Positions 25,198-33,809 of a stretch of 64,000 nt of DNA are shown piece after piece. Position 1 is the first letter of the stretch, and each line of letters starts with the position of its first letter. The stretch spans positions 1 to 64,000 of the forward strand of contig CAZAAW010000007.1 in assembly GCA_964483325.1 (NCBI GenBank), read 5' to 3'. The notes beneath the pieces were generated by a model. It was not told where the DNA came from. It ran no database searches and saw only the letters and a program-made list of their open reading frames with translations. Origin of the DNA: CAZAAW01 sp964483325 (GTDB lineage: Bacteria > Pseudomonadota > Alphaproteobacteria > Rhizobiales > Kaistiaceae). The position numbers and the translations under genes were made by a program.

Positions 25198-26276
25198 GAG
25201 CCGCGTCTAAAGATGGCGCCGAGCTCGTGCGGCGGCACGACCTCGAGCTGGGCATAGGTGCAATCGCGCGGCCGCTTGTCCGGCCGCCAGCGGCGGAACT
25301 GGGCCGTATGGCGGAAGCGGTTGCCCTGCATGTGGTCGTAGCCGACCTCCACTACCAGCTCGGGCCGCAGCGGCTCCCAGGAAAGGTCCTTGCCGCTGCT
25401 CCAGCGGCTGCTGGCGCCGGGCCGGCGCTTGCCGTCCATCGCCTGTTCGGCCTTTGCCCAGTCGCGCCAGGGATGATCGTCGAGCGCGTGCTCGCGCCAG
25501 GGCGCCAGGAAATCCACCAGCTCCTTCCGCCGCGCCATGGTGAAGCTGCCGCAGACGCCGACATGCTGCAGGACGCCGGCCTCGTCATAGAGACCGAGCA
25601 GCAGAGAGCCGACCGCGTCGCGCGCGCTCGCCTTGTGCCAGCGGAAGCCGGCAACGACGCAGTCGCATTCGCGGGCGTGCTTCACCTTCAGCATCACCCG
25701 CCTGTTCGGCTCGTAGAGACCGTCGGCAGCCTTGGCGATGACGCCGTCGAGGCCGGCGCCCTCGAAGCGCCGGAACCAGTCTTTGGCGGTGCGGCGGTCG
25801 CGCGTCGCCGGCGTCACATGCAGCGGCGGCCGCAGCTGCTGCCCGATCTCCTCGAGCACGGCGCGGCGCTCCGCGAACGGCGCGTCGGTCAGGTTGCGGC
25901 CGTCCAGCGCCAGAAGGTCGAAGAACACCATGGAGGCGGGGATCTGTTCGGCCAGCAGCCGGATGCGCGAGGCGGCCGGGTGCAGGCGCAGCTGCAGCGC
26001 GTCGAAGTCGAGCGCTTCGCCCTGCGCGATGACGATCTCGCCGTCGAGGACGCAGCGCTGCGGCAGCTGCGCCAGCAGCGTCGCCTCCAGCTCCGGGTAG
26101 TAGCGGCCGAGCGGCTTCTCGTCCCGGCTCTGGATGAAGAGATCGTCGCCGTCGCGGAAGACGAGGGCGCGAAAGCCGTCCCATTTCGGTTCGAAGATCC
26201 AGTCGCCTTCGACGGGAATGTCGTCGACCCGCAGGGCGAGCATGGGCAGGACAGGCGGATTGACCGGCAGCTGCAT
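25194..26276 (-). CDS. ATP-dependent DNA ligase (LigC/LigD-ligase-like)
   Basis: A 360-residue ATP-dependent DNA ligase. Motif I with the adenylated Lys is EPKWDGFR; motif III is VFFDLLALDG, motif IV LDGVIAKA and motif V VMLKVKHARECDC, followed by an OB-fold with ELVVEVGYDH. The layout fits LigC or the ligase domain of LigD and probably seals nicks in end joining with the neighbouring stand-alone polymerase. The convergent arrangement and lack of fusion are notable. The frame is open upstream for some distance, but the ATG at 26276 begins the conserved LPVNPPVLPMLA. Confidence 0.93.
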   Translation of the reverse strand: MQLPVNPPVLPMLALRVDDIPVEGDWIFEPKWDGFRALVFRDGDDLFIQSRDEKPLGRYYPELEATLLAQLPQRCVLDGEIVIAQGEALDFDALQLRLHPAASRIRLLAEQIPASMVFFDLLALDGRNLTDAPFAERRAVLEEIGQQLRPPLHVTPATRDRRTAKDWFRRFEGAGLDGVIAKAADGLYEPNRRVMLKVKHARECDCVVAGFRWHKASARDAVGSLLLGLYDEAGVLQHVGVCGSFTMARRKELVDFLAPWREHALDDHPWRDWAKAEQAMDGKRRPGASSRWSSGKDLSWEPLRPELVVEVGYDHMQGNRFRHTAQFRRWRPDKRPRDCTYAQLEVVPPHELGAIFRRGS

Positions 26277-26321
26277 GCCGGCATGGTAGCCGCCGACGGG
26301 CGGCCGATCTACTTGCCCCCT

Positions 26322-26546
26322 CTACTTGCGGCCGGAGCGCCGGATCGTCTTGATCGGCACCGGCGCCTGGCGTGACTTCTCGGCGATCTCCCGGTCCTGC
26401 GCCGCGATGATGTCGCGCGCCGGCTCGTCGCCGTCGAGCCCGCCCAGCGCTTCGGCCGGGACGCGGCGGTTGGAACGCTGCGAGCCGTCCTCGTAGACGA
26501 CATCGAACAGCACGAATTCGGCCCGGGCCGATGGTTTGCGCGCCAT
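26322..26546 (-). CDS. Small hypothetical protein
   Basis: A 74-residue basic, soluble protein that begins ARKPSARAEFVLFDVVYEDG and ends with the charged TIRRSGRK. A short beta-like stretch (FVLFDVVYEDGSQRSNRRVP) precedes a possible helix (DIIAAQDREIAEKSRQ). I recognise no family. It sits 45 bases downstream (minus-strand order: upstream) of the ligase gene and may be cotranscribed with it; a link to DNA repair is only a guess. Confidence 0.6.
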   Translation of the reverse strand: MARKPSARAEFVLFDVVYEDGSQRSNRRVPAEALGGLDGDEPARDIIAAQDREIAEKSRQAPVPIKTIRRSGRK

Positions 26547-26721
26547 GGCGATTCTCCGCTTCTTTTTTCGGAAAGGCGGCCCGGCGCCGTCGAGCGCGAG
26601 GCCTTGCGAGGTTCGCCTCTATGTAGTCGCTGACGGCGCCGGTTGCACGCCCGCTCTTGCCCGCGCCGCAGGGCGCCGCCACAGTGCCCGGCATCGACGG
26701 CTCCGGGAGGTCCGCACCGGC

Positions 26722-27123
26722 ATGGCAAGACGCTCTTCGTCCTTCGGCTTCATGGGCATCTTCGGCCGCTCCAGCGACCTGCGGCAGCTCGACGACGCCC
26801 TGCGCGCCGCCGACCTCCATCCGCGCCTCGTGCCGGAAGCGGTGAAGCTGACGACGGTGCGGCTGCTGGCCGAGGCTGCCGGCGATGCCGAACCACGGCC
26901 CGCCGACTATACGGCGGCGGCGCTCCTGCTCACCTATTGCATGGTCGGCCCGGACGGTTTCGTGGCCGGCAATGGCGAGGACGCGCTGGCGCGGGTCGAG
27001 GCGCGCATCGAGCGGGCGCTGGACGACGAGGGCAGCCTCGACGCGCGGCTCATCCTGCTGACGCTGCACGCCAAGGTCATCCAGCCGGTGGTCGTCGACA
27101 CGTTCGGCCTGCACACGGCCTGA
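26722..27123 (+). CDS. Hypothetical protein
   Basis: A 133-residue protein, helical and soluble. A basic N-terminus (ARRSSSFGFMGIFGRSSDL) leads to RQLDDALRAADLHPRLVPEAVK and a helix-rich middle with YTAAALLLTYCMVGPDGFVA. The end reads TLHAKVIQPVVVDTFGLHTA. GGGAGGTCC precedes the ATG. I do not recognise it. It is the last gene before the injection-system operon and is separated from it by 370 bases, so it is probably independent. Confidence 0.65.
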   Translation: MARRSSSFGFMGIFGRSSDLRQLDDALRAADLHPRLVPEAVKLTTVRLLAEAAGDAEPRPADYTAAALLLTYCMVGPDGFVAGNGEDALARVEARIERALDDEGSLDARLILLTLHAKVIQPVVVDTFGLHTA

Positions 27124-27493
27124 GCGAGCCGGCGCGCGTCTCTGCACCTGTACGAACGGCCACTGTGCCCATTCCGGGCACCGGTCCATCGTCGGCAAAG
27201 CTCGCGCCTGTCGGCGGCTATCGGGCGCCGTCAGGCCTCGCCGGTGCCCAAGCCTCCCCGAGACCGCCATTCCTGCGGTGGCGGTTTCGTGCGTCGTGCA
27301 AGGCGGGCGGCCCTCTGAGTGCGAGGCGGCGGACGAAAGGCTCATGCATGCGTCCGGCCTTGGCTGAGACTGCCGCCAGCGTCGTGCCGGGCACCGGCAA
27401 TGGCGGTGCCGCACGCGATCGCTCCAATTTAATTTGCAGAAAGGCCCGCTTGGGGTCACGCTTGCGCTTCCCTGGGCATGCCGGGAGGCGTGC
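27124..27493. other. Region upstream of the injection-system operon
   Basis: 370 bases with no convincing gene. A hairpin at 27263-27285 (ACCGCCA / TGGCGGT followed by TTTCG) could end the upstream transcript. An AT-rich spot around 27425-27440 (CCAATTTAATTTGCAG) is the most likely -10 region for the 14-gene operon that starts at 27494, but I cannot place a matching -35 with confidence. Confidence 0.45.
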
Positions 27494-27967
27494 ATGAGCG
27501 TGGACGAACTGACGTCGGCCATCATCGCCTGGACGGCGGAGAGGCTGCCCGAAACGCCTGCGAGGTTTGCCGCACCGGCGGAAGCGGGCGGCGACGGGGT
27601 GACGATCCATGCCCTGCGCCTGCGCAGCAATGCCGAGCTACGCAACAGCCAGGCGCGGCGCGACCCGATCGTCGACCTCCTGGAAGCGTCGTTTCTCGTC
27701 AGCTTCCGCTTCGCCGATCCGCTGGCGGCCATGAAGGCTGCCGCCGATTTCCACTTTGCCGCCCTGGAGGGCGCACCCTTCGTCGTCGACGGCGAGGCCG
27801 ATCCGTTGGCGCTGGCGCGCGACCTCGGGCTGCCGCCGGCGCTGGGCCTGGTCATCGTCGGGCGCGTCGTGCGCCAGCGCGCGGTGCAACCCATCCCGCT
27901 GGTGCGCGAGCACCGCCTGAACCTGCGCGACCGCGCCGCCCTCGAAGACGGAGGCCAGAATGCCTAG
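27494..27967 (+). CDS. First gene of the contractile injection system; possible DUF4255/Afp16-like cap protein
   Basis: A 157-residue soluble protein. Residues LRLRSNAELRNSQARRDPIV and LLEASFLVSFRFADPLAAMK recall, weakly, the DUF4255 (Afp16/Pvc16) proteins that cap contractile tails; that assignment is a guess from pattern and position. GGGAGGCGTGC precedes the ATG. Its last eight bases overlap the sheath gene (ATGCCTAG), so the two are coupled. Placement directly before the sheath supports a structural role. Confidence 0.7.
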   Translation: MSVDELTSAIIAWTAERLPETPARFAAPAEAGGDGVTIHALRLRSNAELRNSQARRDPIVDLLEASFLVSFRFADPLAAMKAAADFHFAALEGAPFVVDGEADPLALARDLGLPPALGLVIVGRVVRQRAVQPIPLVREHRLNLRDRAALEDGGQNA

Positions 27968-29195
27968 CTACCTGAGTCCCGGCGTATTCATCGAAGAACA
28001 GCAGAGCGGCGCGCGGCCCATCGAGGCAGTGGGCACGCAGGTGGCGGCCTTTGTCGGCCTGGCGCCGCAGGCCGATGCCCGGCCCAACGAGCCGGTGGCG
28101 GTCAATAACTGGAGCGAGTTCTGCCGCATCTTCGCGCCCAACGCGACCGCCGGCACGCCCCTCTCCAACGCCGTCTACAGTTTCTTCCTCAACGGCGGCT
28201 CGCGCTGCTGGATCGTCAATCTCGGCGACAACGGCCCGATCTCTGGCCGCGGCCGCGGCCTCGACATGCTCGCCGTCATCGACGAGATCGCCATGATCGC
28301 CGCGCCGGGACGCACCGACATGGCGAGCTACGACGCGCTTCTCTCTGCCGCGGAAAACCTCGGCGACCGCGTCGCCCTGCTGGACGGCCCCGATCATGCC
28401 GACAGCGTCGAGCAGCTGACCCGCGTCGGTGCCGAGACGACCACCACGACGACAACGCCTGCCGCCGGTGAGGAGGGCGAGACGGCCACCGCGCCGCGCG
28501 GCCGCAGCACGCCGGTGGTTCGCGCCGGCCTGCGCGCCCGCAAATCGGAGCGCGGCTACGGCGCCTATTATTTCCCGTGGATCAAGGCGCGCGATCCGTT
28601 CGCGCCGGACACCGTCGTCGACGTGCCGCCGAGCGGGGCGGTCGCCGGCATCTGCGCTCGCACCGATGCGGAGCGCGGCGTGCACAAGGCGCCGGCCAAT
28701 GCGGTTGTGCGCGGCGCCCTCGGCCTGACCCAACTCATCGGCAAGCAGGACCAGGAGCTGCTCAACCCCAACGGCGTCAACTGCCTGCGCATGTTCACCC
28801 GCGACGGCGTCCTGCTGTGGGGAGCCCGCACGCTCGCCGACAGCGCCAGCGAGTGGCGCTATCTCAATGTCCGGCGGCTATTTAATATGATCGAGGAATC
28901 GATCGGCCGTAGCACCACCTGGGTCGTCTTCGAGCCCAACGACCGGCCGCTGTGGAAGGCGATCCGCCGCGACGTCTCGGCCTTCCTGACGCTGCTGTGG
29001 CGGCAGGGCGCCCTGATGGGGCGGACGCCCGACGAGGCGTTCTTCGTCAAATGCGACGAGGAGACCAATCCGACCGACGTGATCGACGCCGGCCAGGTCG
29101 TGACGCTGGTCGGGCTCGCCCCGGTCAAGCCCGCTGAATTCGTCATCTTCCGCATCGGCCAGACGGCCGCTGGCGCCACAATCGAACAGGCCTAG
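27960..29195 (+). CDS. Contractile tail sheath protein
   Basis: Forms the outer sheath that shortens to drive the inner tube into a target. A 411-residue member of the phage tail sheath family; it opens with the hallmark PSYLSPGVFIEEQQSGARPI. It contains the NWSEFCRIFAP and LSNAVYSFFLNGGSRCWIVN blocks. Its C-terminus holds the conserved WRYLNVRRLFNMIEESIGRS and VFEPNDRPLWKAIRRDVSAF. Residues 158-183 are a Thr/Ala/Glu-rich insertion likely to be exposed on the sheath surface. It is the only sheath gene here, whereas Afp/PVC systems have three. Confidence 0.95.
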   Translation: MPSYLSPGVFIEEQQSGARPIEAVGTQVAAFVGLAPQADARPNEPVAVNNWSEFCRIFAPNATAGTPLSNAVYSFFLNGGSRCWIVNLGDNGPISGRGRGLDMLAVIDEIAMIAAPGRTDMASYDALLSAAENLGDRVALLDGPDHADSVEQLTRVGAETTTTTTTPAAGEEGETATAPRGRSTPVVRAGLRARKSERGYGAYYFPWIKARDPFAPDTVVDVPPSGAVAGICARTDAERGVHKAPANAVVRGALGLTQLIGKQDQELLNPNGVNCLRMFTRDGVLLWGARTLADSASEWRYLNVRRLFNMIEESIGRSTTWVVFEPNDRPLWKAIRRDVSAFLTLLWRQGALMGRTPDEAFFVKCDEETNPTDVIDAGQVVTLVGLAPVKPAEFVIFRIGQTAAGATIEQA

Positions 29196-29206
29196 GAGAC
29201 GCGACA

Positions 29207-29665
29207 ATGCCCGAGCCCCAGGCGCAGCCCGCTGCCGTCGTCGCAGTCGATCCGTACCGCAACTACAATTTCAAGCTCGAGATCCAGGGCGTCACCGAGG
29301 GGCATTTCACCGCCTGCTCGGGCCTCGGCATCCGCGTCAAGCCGATCCGCTACCGGGAAGGGGGCATCGGCCAGGTGGTGCGCGCTATTCCCGGCTCGGT
29401 CGATTTCAGCGACGTGACGCTGAAATACGGCCTCACCAAATCGCGCGACCTGTGGGACTGGATGATGAAGACGGTCGCCGGCACGGTCGAGCGCCGCAAC
29501 GTGTCGATAATCGTGCTGGAGCCGAACGGCGCCGACGAGGGCCTGCGCTGGAACCTGATGCGCGCCTGGCCGTCGGAATGGCGCGGGGCGCCGCTCGACG
29601 CCATCGGCAATCACATCGCCATCGAGGAGCTGACGCTCGCCTTCGACACACTGGAGCGGGGCTGA
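29207..29665 (+). CDS. Inner tube protein (gp19-like)
   Basis: A 152-residue member of the T4 gp19/tail-tube family that polymerises into the tube propelled by the sheath. Key family text includes DPYRNYNFKLEIQGVTEGHF, CSGLGIRVKPIRYREGG and DVTLKYGLTKSRDLWDWM. It lies 11 bases after the sheath and has a clear AGGAGACGCGACA before the ATG. Afp1/Afp5-like proteins play the same role in extracellular systems. Confidence 0.94.
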   Translation: MPEPQAQPAAVVAVDPYRNYNFKLEIQGVTEGHFTACSGLGIRVKPIRYREGGIGQVVRAIPGSVDFSDVTLKYGLTKSRDLWDWMMKTVAGTVERRNVSIIVLEPNGADEGLRWNLMRAWPSEWRGAPLDAIGNHIAIEELTLAFDTLERG

Positions 29666-29669
29666 GGCA

Positions 29670-30722
29670 ATGACCGAGCGGGCGTCCGCTCCACGTCCGG
29701 GCCTGCGCCGCCGCCTCGCCGGCTTGTTGCGCGGGTTGGCCGATCGCCTGGCGCCGTCCGCGCCGGCGGCGGACGCCGACGCATTGGCCGAGCTGCGCGA
29801 GCGCTTTCCCGGGGCACCGGACGACTGGCTGCAGCTGGTGCGAGCGCAGGCCGTTCCCTTCGCCGGGCCGCGGCGGCAGCCGGCGCAGGCCACGCCCGAG
29901 CATGCCGGCGCCGAAGCATGGCAGGAGCCGCCGCAGAAGCCGGACGCCGCTGCTGCCGTGTCAGCCATACCGCGGTCCGCGCAGCCGGAGCCGATCATCG
30001 TGTCGTTTCCGCAGCGGCTGCAGGGCAGCGACGCTGTCCAGCGGCCGGGGATGCGTGACGGAACTGCCTCGCAATCGCCGCTGCGTTTCGGCGACCGGGC
30101 ATCGCCGGCGCCGGTGCGTACCACGCCGGGACGGATCGCCCGCTGGCCGCGCCGCAGCCCGGTGAGCTTCCGCGACCGTGATCGCCCGCATCCGTCGGTG
30201 GTGGCCTTTACCGTAGAGCCGACGGCTGCTCCCATCCCAGTTCCGCCGGCCGCCGACCGTCCGGAGCCGGCCGCCGGGCCGGCGCGTTTCGATCGCCCGG
30301 AGGGCGCCGCGGCGGCGGCTGCAGCGTGGCAGGCGCGGCCGCGCGTTGATCCTGCAACCCCGGTTTTCCCTCCGCTTCCCCTGATCGCGCCGGCGCCTCT
30401 TCGCGAGCCGGCATGGCAGCGTCGAGACATGGCGGCGCCGGAGCCGTCCACCTTTGCCCGCCGCGACGAAGCCGTGATGCCGCCGCCGCTCCGCCTCGCC
30501 GAACGCTTCTTCGATACCCCACAGGCTGCGCCGCGCTATCCCGGGGCAACGCCGCCGCCGGCCGGCGACCATCGTGAGCCGGGCGTTGCGCTGCGGCCCT
30601 GGCCGGACCTGCCGCCGGACCCGCCGCTGGCGCTCGATTATGACGACGATCGGATGAGCCGCCGCCTTGCCGGCCTGATCTGGGACCAGGAGGACCGCGG
30701 ATGGAGCGGGTCGCCTTTCTGA
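29670..30722 (+). CDS. Hypothetical Pro/Ala-rich disordered protein between tube and LysM genes
   Basis: A 350-residue protein of unknown function. A basic N-terminal helix (GLRRRLAGLLRGLADRLAPS) and a helix containing LAELRERFPGAPDDWLQLVR are followed by some 200 residues rich in Pro, Ala and Arg, predicted disordered. The last 30 residues (LALDYDDDRMSRRLAGLIWD) look ordered again. The position matches a small spacer gene (afp6-like) of other systems, but this one is much longer. It could be a linker or adaptor; it is too short and too Pro-rich to be a typical coiled-coil tape measure. The 3' end overlaps the next gene by 22 bases. Confidence 0.75.
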   Translation: MTERASAPRPGLRRRLAGLLRGLADRLAPSAPAADADALAELRERFPGAPDDWLQLVRAQAVPFAGPRRQPAQATPEHAGAEAWQEPPQKPDAAAAVSAIPRSAQPEPIIVSFPQRLQGSDAVQRPGMRDGTASQSPLRFGDRASPAPVRTTPGRIARWPRRSPVSFRDRDRPHPSVVAFTVEPTAAPIPVPPAADRPEPAAGPARFDRPEGAAAAAAAWQARPRVDPATPVFPPLPLIAPAPLREPAWQRRDMAAPEPSTFARRDEAVMPPPLRLAERFFDTPQAAPRYPGATPPPAGDHREPGVALRPWPDLPPDPPLALDYDDDRMSRRLAGLIWDQEDRGWSGSPF

Positions 30723-31519
30723 TCGAGGCGACGGGCGAGCGCATCGCCTGCCTCCTCAATCCCGAGACGCTGGTCCAGCGCCGCACCGCCGGCCTGCGCA
30801 CCCGTTCGGCAGCGACCGGCGTCATCAGCGGCGCTGGCCTCGGCGACGATCCGGTGGTGGCGACAGGCGGCGGCGTCACCGAATTCGATCTTGACCTCCT
30901 GTTCGACACCGACCTGGCGCGCGACGAATTGCAGGCGACGGGGCGCTTCGCGCCGCAGGACCAGAAGGTGCCGGCCGATCTGCCGGCCTATATCGACCAG
31001 CCGCAAAGCACTGTCGTCGCGCAGGAAATAGATGTGCGCGAGCTGACGCGGCCCTTCTGGGCGCTGGCGGAGAATGCCGCCAGCGACCGCGGCTATGCGG
31101 CGCCGCCGGTGGTGCGCATGATCTGGGGGCGGGCATGGAACGTGCCCGGTGTCGTCACCGCCGTCGCCGAGCGGCTGGAGCGCTTTTCGGCGTCCGGCGT
31201 TCCCGGCCGCTCCTGGCTGCGCATGCGGCTGCGCCGCGTCGCCGAAAGTGAATCGACGCTGCCACTGCCGCCGCCGGTGACGCCGCAATACGAGCTGCCG
31301 CTGCTGACGCCGGGCGAGGAATCCGGCGACGCCGCGGTGGCGCTGACGGTCGCCGGCGACGGGCTGCCGGCCTACCGGCTCGACCAGCTGGCCGCCGAGC
31401 AATATGGCGACCCGGCGGCATGGCGGCTCATCGCCGAGGCCAACGGCATCGACGATCCGCTCGACCTCGAGGTCGGGACTGTCGTCCGCCTGCCGGGCGT
31501 GGCGGCGGTGTCGCCATGA
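30701..31519 (+). CDS. LysM-containing tube-initiator/baseplate protein (Afp7-like)
   Basis: A 272-residue protein. The N-terminal two-thirds match the contractile-system tube-end protein family: FLIEATGERIACLLNPETLV, then FDLDLLFDTDLARDE, with Val-rich strands. Residues 225-270 form a LysM domain (LAAEQYGDPAAWRLIAEANG), matching T4 gp53 and Afp7, which link the tube to the baseplate. AGGAGG precedes the ATG. The stop overlaps the next start by four bases (ATGA). Confidence 0.9.
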   Translation: MERVAFLIEATGERIACLLNPETLVQRRTAGLRTRSAATGVISGAGLGDDPVVATGGGVTEFDLDLLFDTDLARDELQATGRFAPQDQKVPADLPAYIDQPQSTVVAQEIDVRELTRPFWALAENAASDRGYAAPPVVRMIWGRAWNVPGVVTAVAERLERFSASGVPGRSWLRMRLRRVAESESTLPLPPPVTPQYELPLLTPGEESGDAAVALTVAGDGLPAYRLDQLAAEQYGDPAAWRLIAEANGIDDPLDLEVGTVVRLPGVAAVSP

Positions 31520-33024
31520 ACGCGCCGGCCCTTCAGGCGCCGCGGCTCGACATCGCCATAGACGGCGCCCCGGCGCCGCGCGCCCTCGCCACCGCCGTGT
31601 CGCTCGTCCTCGTCCGCGGCGCCCTGGGATCGCCTGCGGTGGCCGAGGTCGATTTCATCGCGCCGTCGGTGGAGCTGCCACCGCTTGGGGCAGTGATCAG
31701 GCTAGCGGTAGCGGGTACGACGCTCTTCGAGGGCCGAATCGCGGCGCTTGTCGTCGAGCATCAGCCGGCCGGTGCCCCGGTGCATCGCCTGCGCGCCTAT
31801 GATGCCCTGGAGCCGCTGCGCCACCGCATGCGCTTCCGTCGGCTCGACGACATTTCGGCCGAGGCGATCGCCGCCGAGCTCGCCGCCGAACTCGGCCTCG
31901 CCAGCCGGGCCGATCATTCCGCCACGGCCGTGCCTGCGATGCTGCAGGCCGGCGAAAGCGACCTGGAGTTTCTCTGCGACGCTGCGGCCCGCGACGGCCT
32001 CTATCCCGTCGTCGAGGACGGCACGCTGCACCTCATCAATCTGGCTAGTTCCGGCGACGCGGTGACCCTGCGGCTCGGGCAGGAGCTCTTCTCCGCCACG
32101 CTGTCGCTGTCGCAGGAGCGGGCGCTCGGCAAGGTCAGCGTCGCCGGCTGGAGCCCGACGACCCTCGAGCCGCAGACGGCGACGCAGGGACTGGCGCGCC
32201 AGGACGCCGAGGAGATGCGCGATGTCGGCCTCTCCGACGCGACAGCGCTGCTGCCCGGCAGCCGCGAGAAGCCGCTGGCCGACCGCCTCGCCGAGACGGC
32301 AGCCGAGGCCGGCAGCGCCGCGCAGGCGCAGTTCGACCGTGCCGCCGCCTTCGATGCCGTCGCCGAAGGGCTGTGCCAGGGCAATCCGGAGCTGCGTCCC
32401 GGCCGGCCGGTGGTTCTGGAGGGCGTCGCCGAGGCGATGGCCGGCCGCTATGTCCTCGCCACTGTCACGCACCGCTTCGCCTCTACCGGCTTCACGACGG
32501 AATTCTCCACCCGCATCCCGAAGCTGCACGCCCGGCCGCGCCAGCCGGTGGTGACGCTCGGCCGTGTCGCCTCCATCGACGATCCGTCCGACAGCGGCCG
32601 CTGCCGCGTCACGCTGCCGGGCTATGGCGACATCGAAGCCGGCTGGCTGCAGACGATGGTGGCCGGCGCCGGCAAGCGCAAAGGCCTCGCCGCATTGCCG
32701 GAGCCCGGCGACGACGTGCTGGCGGTGTTTCCCGATGGCGATCTCGCCCACGGCTTCGTCCTCGGCGGCCTGTGGGGCACGCGGCGCCTGCCGCCGGGCC
32801 TTGGCGGCGCTGCCGACCGACCGGTCGTCCTGCGGTCCGGCAACGGCCAGGAATTGCAGCTGTCCGGCAAGGGCGGCGTGGCGCGCCTCTCCGCCAATGG
32901 CGGCAGCCTGCTGGAGCTGACGCCGGGCCGGACGCGGCTCGCCGCCGCCAGCGATCTCGTCATCGAGGCGCCCGGCAAGCGGATCACCATCCGCGCCGAT
33001 GCCATCGATTTCGTGAGAGGCTGA
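31516..33024 (+). CDS. VgrG-like spike protein (gpD/gp5, Afp8-like)
   Basis: A 502-residue central spike at the tip of the tube. Residues 1-330 resemble the gpD/gp27-type hub (RLRAYDALEPLRHRMRFRRL, ESDLEFLCDAAARDGLYPVV). An OB-fold region begins near 345 (VTLGRVASIDDPSDSGRCRV, GDIEAGWLQTMVAGAGKRKG), and the C-terminal part (ELQLSGKGGVARLSANGGSL) forms the start of a beta-helix needle. VgrG proteins can carry effectors, but no extra toxin domain is seen here. It starts four bases inside the previous gene. Confidence 0.93.
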   Translation: MNAPALQAPRLDIAIDGAPAPRALATAVSLVLVRGALGSPAVAEVDFIAPSVELPPLGAVIRLAVAGTTLFEGRIAALVVEHQPAGAPVHRLRAYDALEPLRHRMRFRRLDDISAEAIAAELAAELGLASRADHSATAVPAMLQAGESDLEFLCDAAARDGLYPVVEDGTLHLINLASSGDAVTLRLGQELFSATLSLSQERALGKVSVAGWSPTTLEPQTATQGLARQDAEEMRDVGLSDATALLPGSREKPLADRLAETAAEAGSAAQAQFDRAAAFDAVAEGLCQGNPELRPGRPVVLEGVAEAMAGRYVLATVTHRFASTGFTTEFSTRIPKLHARPRQPVVTLGRVASIDDPSDSGRCRVTLPGYGDIEAGWLQTMVAGAGKRKGLAALPEPGDDVLAVFPDGDLAHGFVLGGLWGTRRLPPGLGGAADRPVVLRSGNGQELQLSGKGGVARLSANGGSLLELTPGRTRLAAASDLVIEAPGKRITIRADAIDFVRG

Positions 33025-33027
33025 GCC

Positions 33028-33384
33028 ATGGCGGGGGAGCTGGTCCTGACGGCGAAGTCGGTCCTGCGCTGCGCCCATATGGGCGTCGTCGATATCGAGC
33101 CGTCGCAGGAATGGGTGCGGGTCGAGGACGTGCCGCTGCTGATCGAGCCGGACCCCAAGGACCGGCCCATCCATCGCTGTCCCCAGGCGACGCCGACGAC
33201 GCCGCCCTGCACGCGCACCGTCGCCGTCAACGAGGGCACCAGCTACTCGGCCTTCGTGCGCATCGACGACCACCGCGTCTGTCTTGGCAGCACCACCGGC
33301 CTAACCAACTGGAGCAAGCTCGCCATCATTCCGTTCGCCGTCAGCTCGCCCGAGCAGGACCTCGTCTCCATGGAGCGCGGCTGA
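33028..33384 (+). CDS. PAAR-like spike-tip protein
   Basis: A 118-residue small protein placed directly after the spike gene. The start AGELVLTAKSVLRCAHMGVV and the Cys-containing CPQATPTTPPCTR and RIDDHRVCLGSTTGLTN fit the short PAAR-like or DUF4280-like proteins that cap the VgrG needle and bind a metal. Four Cys residues and a His could form the metal site. Its stop shares one base with the next ATG (TGATG). Confidence 0.75.
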   Translation: MAGELVLTAKSVLRCAHMGVVDIEPSQEWVRVEDVPLLIEPDPKDRPIHRCPQATPTTPPCTRTVAVNEGTSYSAFVRIDDHRVCLGSTTGLTNWSKLAIIPFAVSSPEQDLVSMERG

Positions 33385-33809
33385 TGGCAAGGCTCGGCGG
33401 CATCCGCTTCGAGGGCCTGTCGGCGGCCGGCGGCCTGGGGCTGGTCGCCACCTCGTCCGGCAGCCTCGCCATGAACGGCGGCACCGACGTCGTGCGCCAG
33501 TCGATCATGATGCTGCTGTCGACAATTCCGGGCGAGCGGGTGATGCGGCCCGACTATGGCTGCCCGCTGCATCGCCTCGTCTTCGCGCCGAACGACGCCA
33601 CCACCGCCGGCATCGCCATCCACTATGTCCGCACGGCCATCAACCGCTTCGAGCCGCGCGCCAAGATCCTGCGCCTCGACGCCGGCGCGGCGCCGCCCTC
33701 GGAGGATGCCTCCGGGACGCGGCTGTGGATCGACATGACCTACCGTGTCCGCTCGACCCTGGCGACGGACAGCGTCTCGCTCTCCCTCGATCTCACGGGC
33801 GACGCATGA
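33384..33809 (+). CDS. Baseplate wedge protein gp25/GPW
   Basis: A 141-residue gp25-family protein, the part of the baseplate from which sheath polymerises. The central block DVVRQSIMMLLSTIPGERVM and PDYGCPLHRLVFAPNDATTA match gp25/GpW (Afp9). The C-terminus reads DMTYRVRSTLATDSVSLSLD. Overlaps of one and four bases with its neighbours show translational coupling through the operon. Confidence 0.94.
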   Translation: MARLGGIRFEGLSAAGGLGLVATSSGSLAMNGGTDVVRQSIMMLLSTIPGERVMRPDYGCPLHRLVFAPNDATTAGIAIHYVRTAINRFEPRAKILRLDAGAAPPSEDASGTRLWIDMTYRVRSTLATDSVSLSLDLTGDA

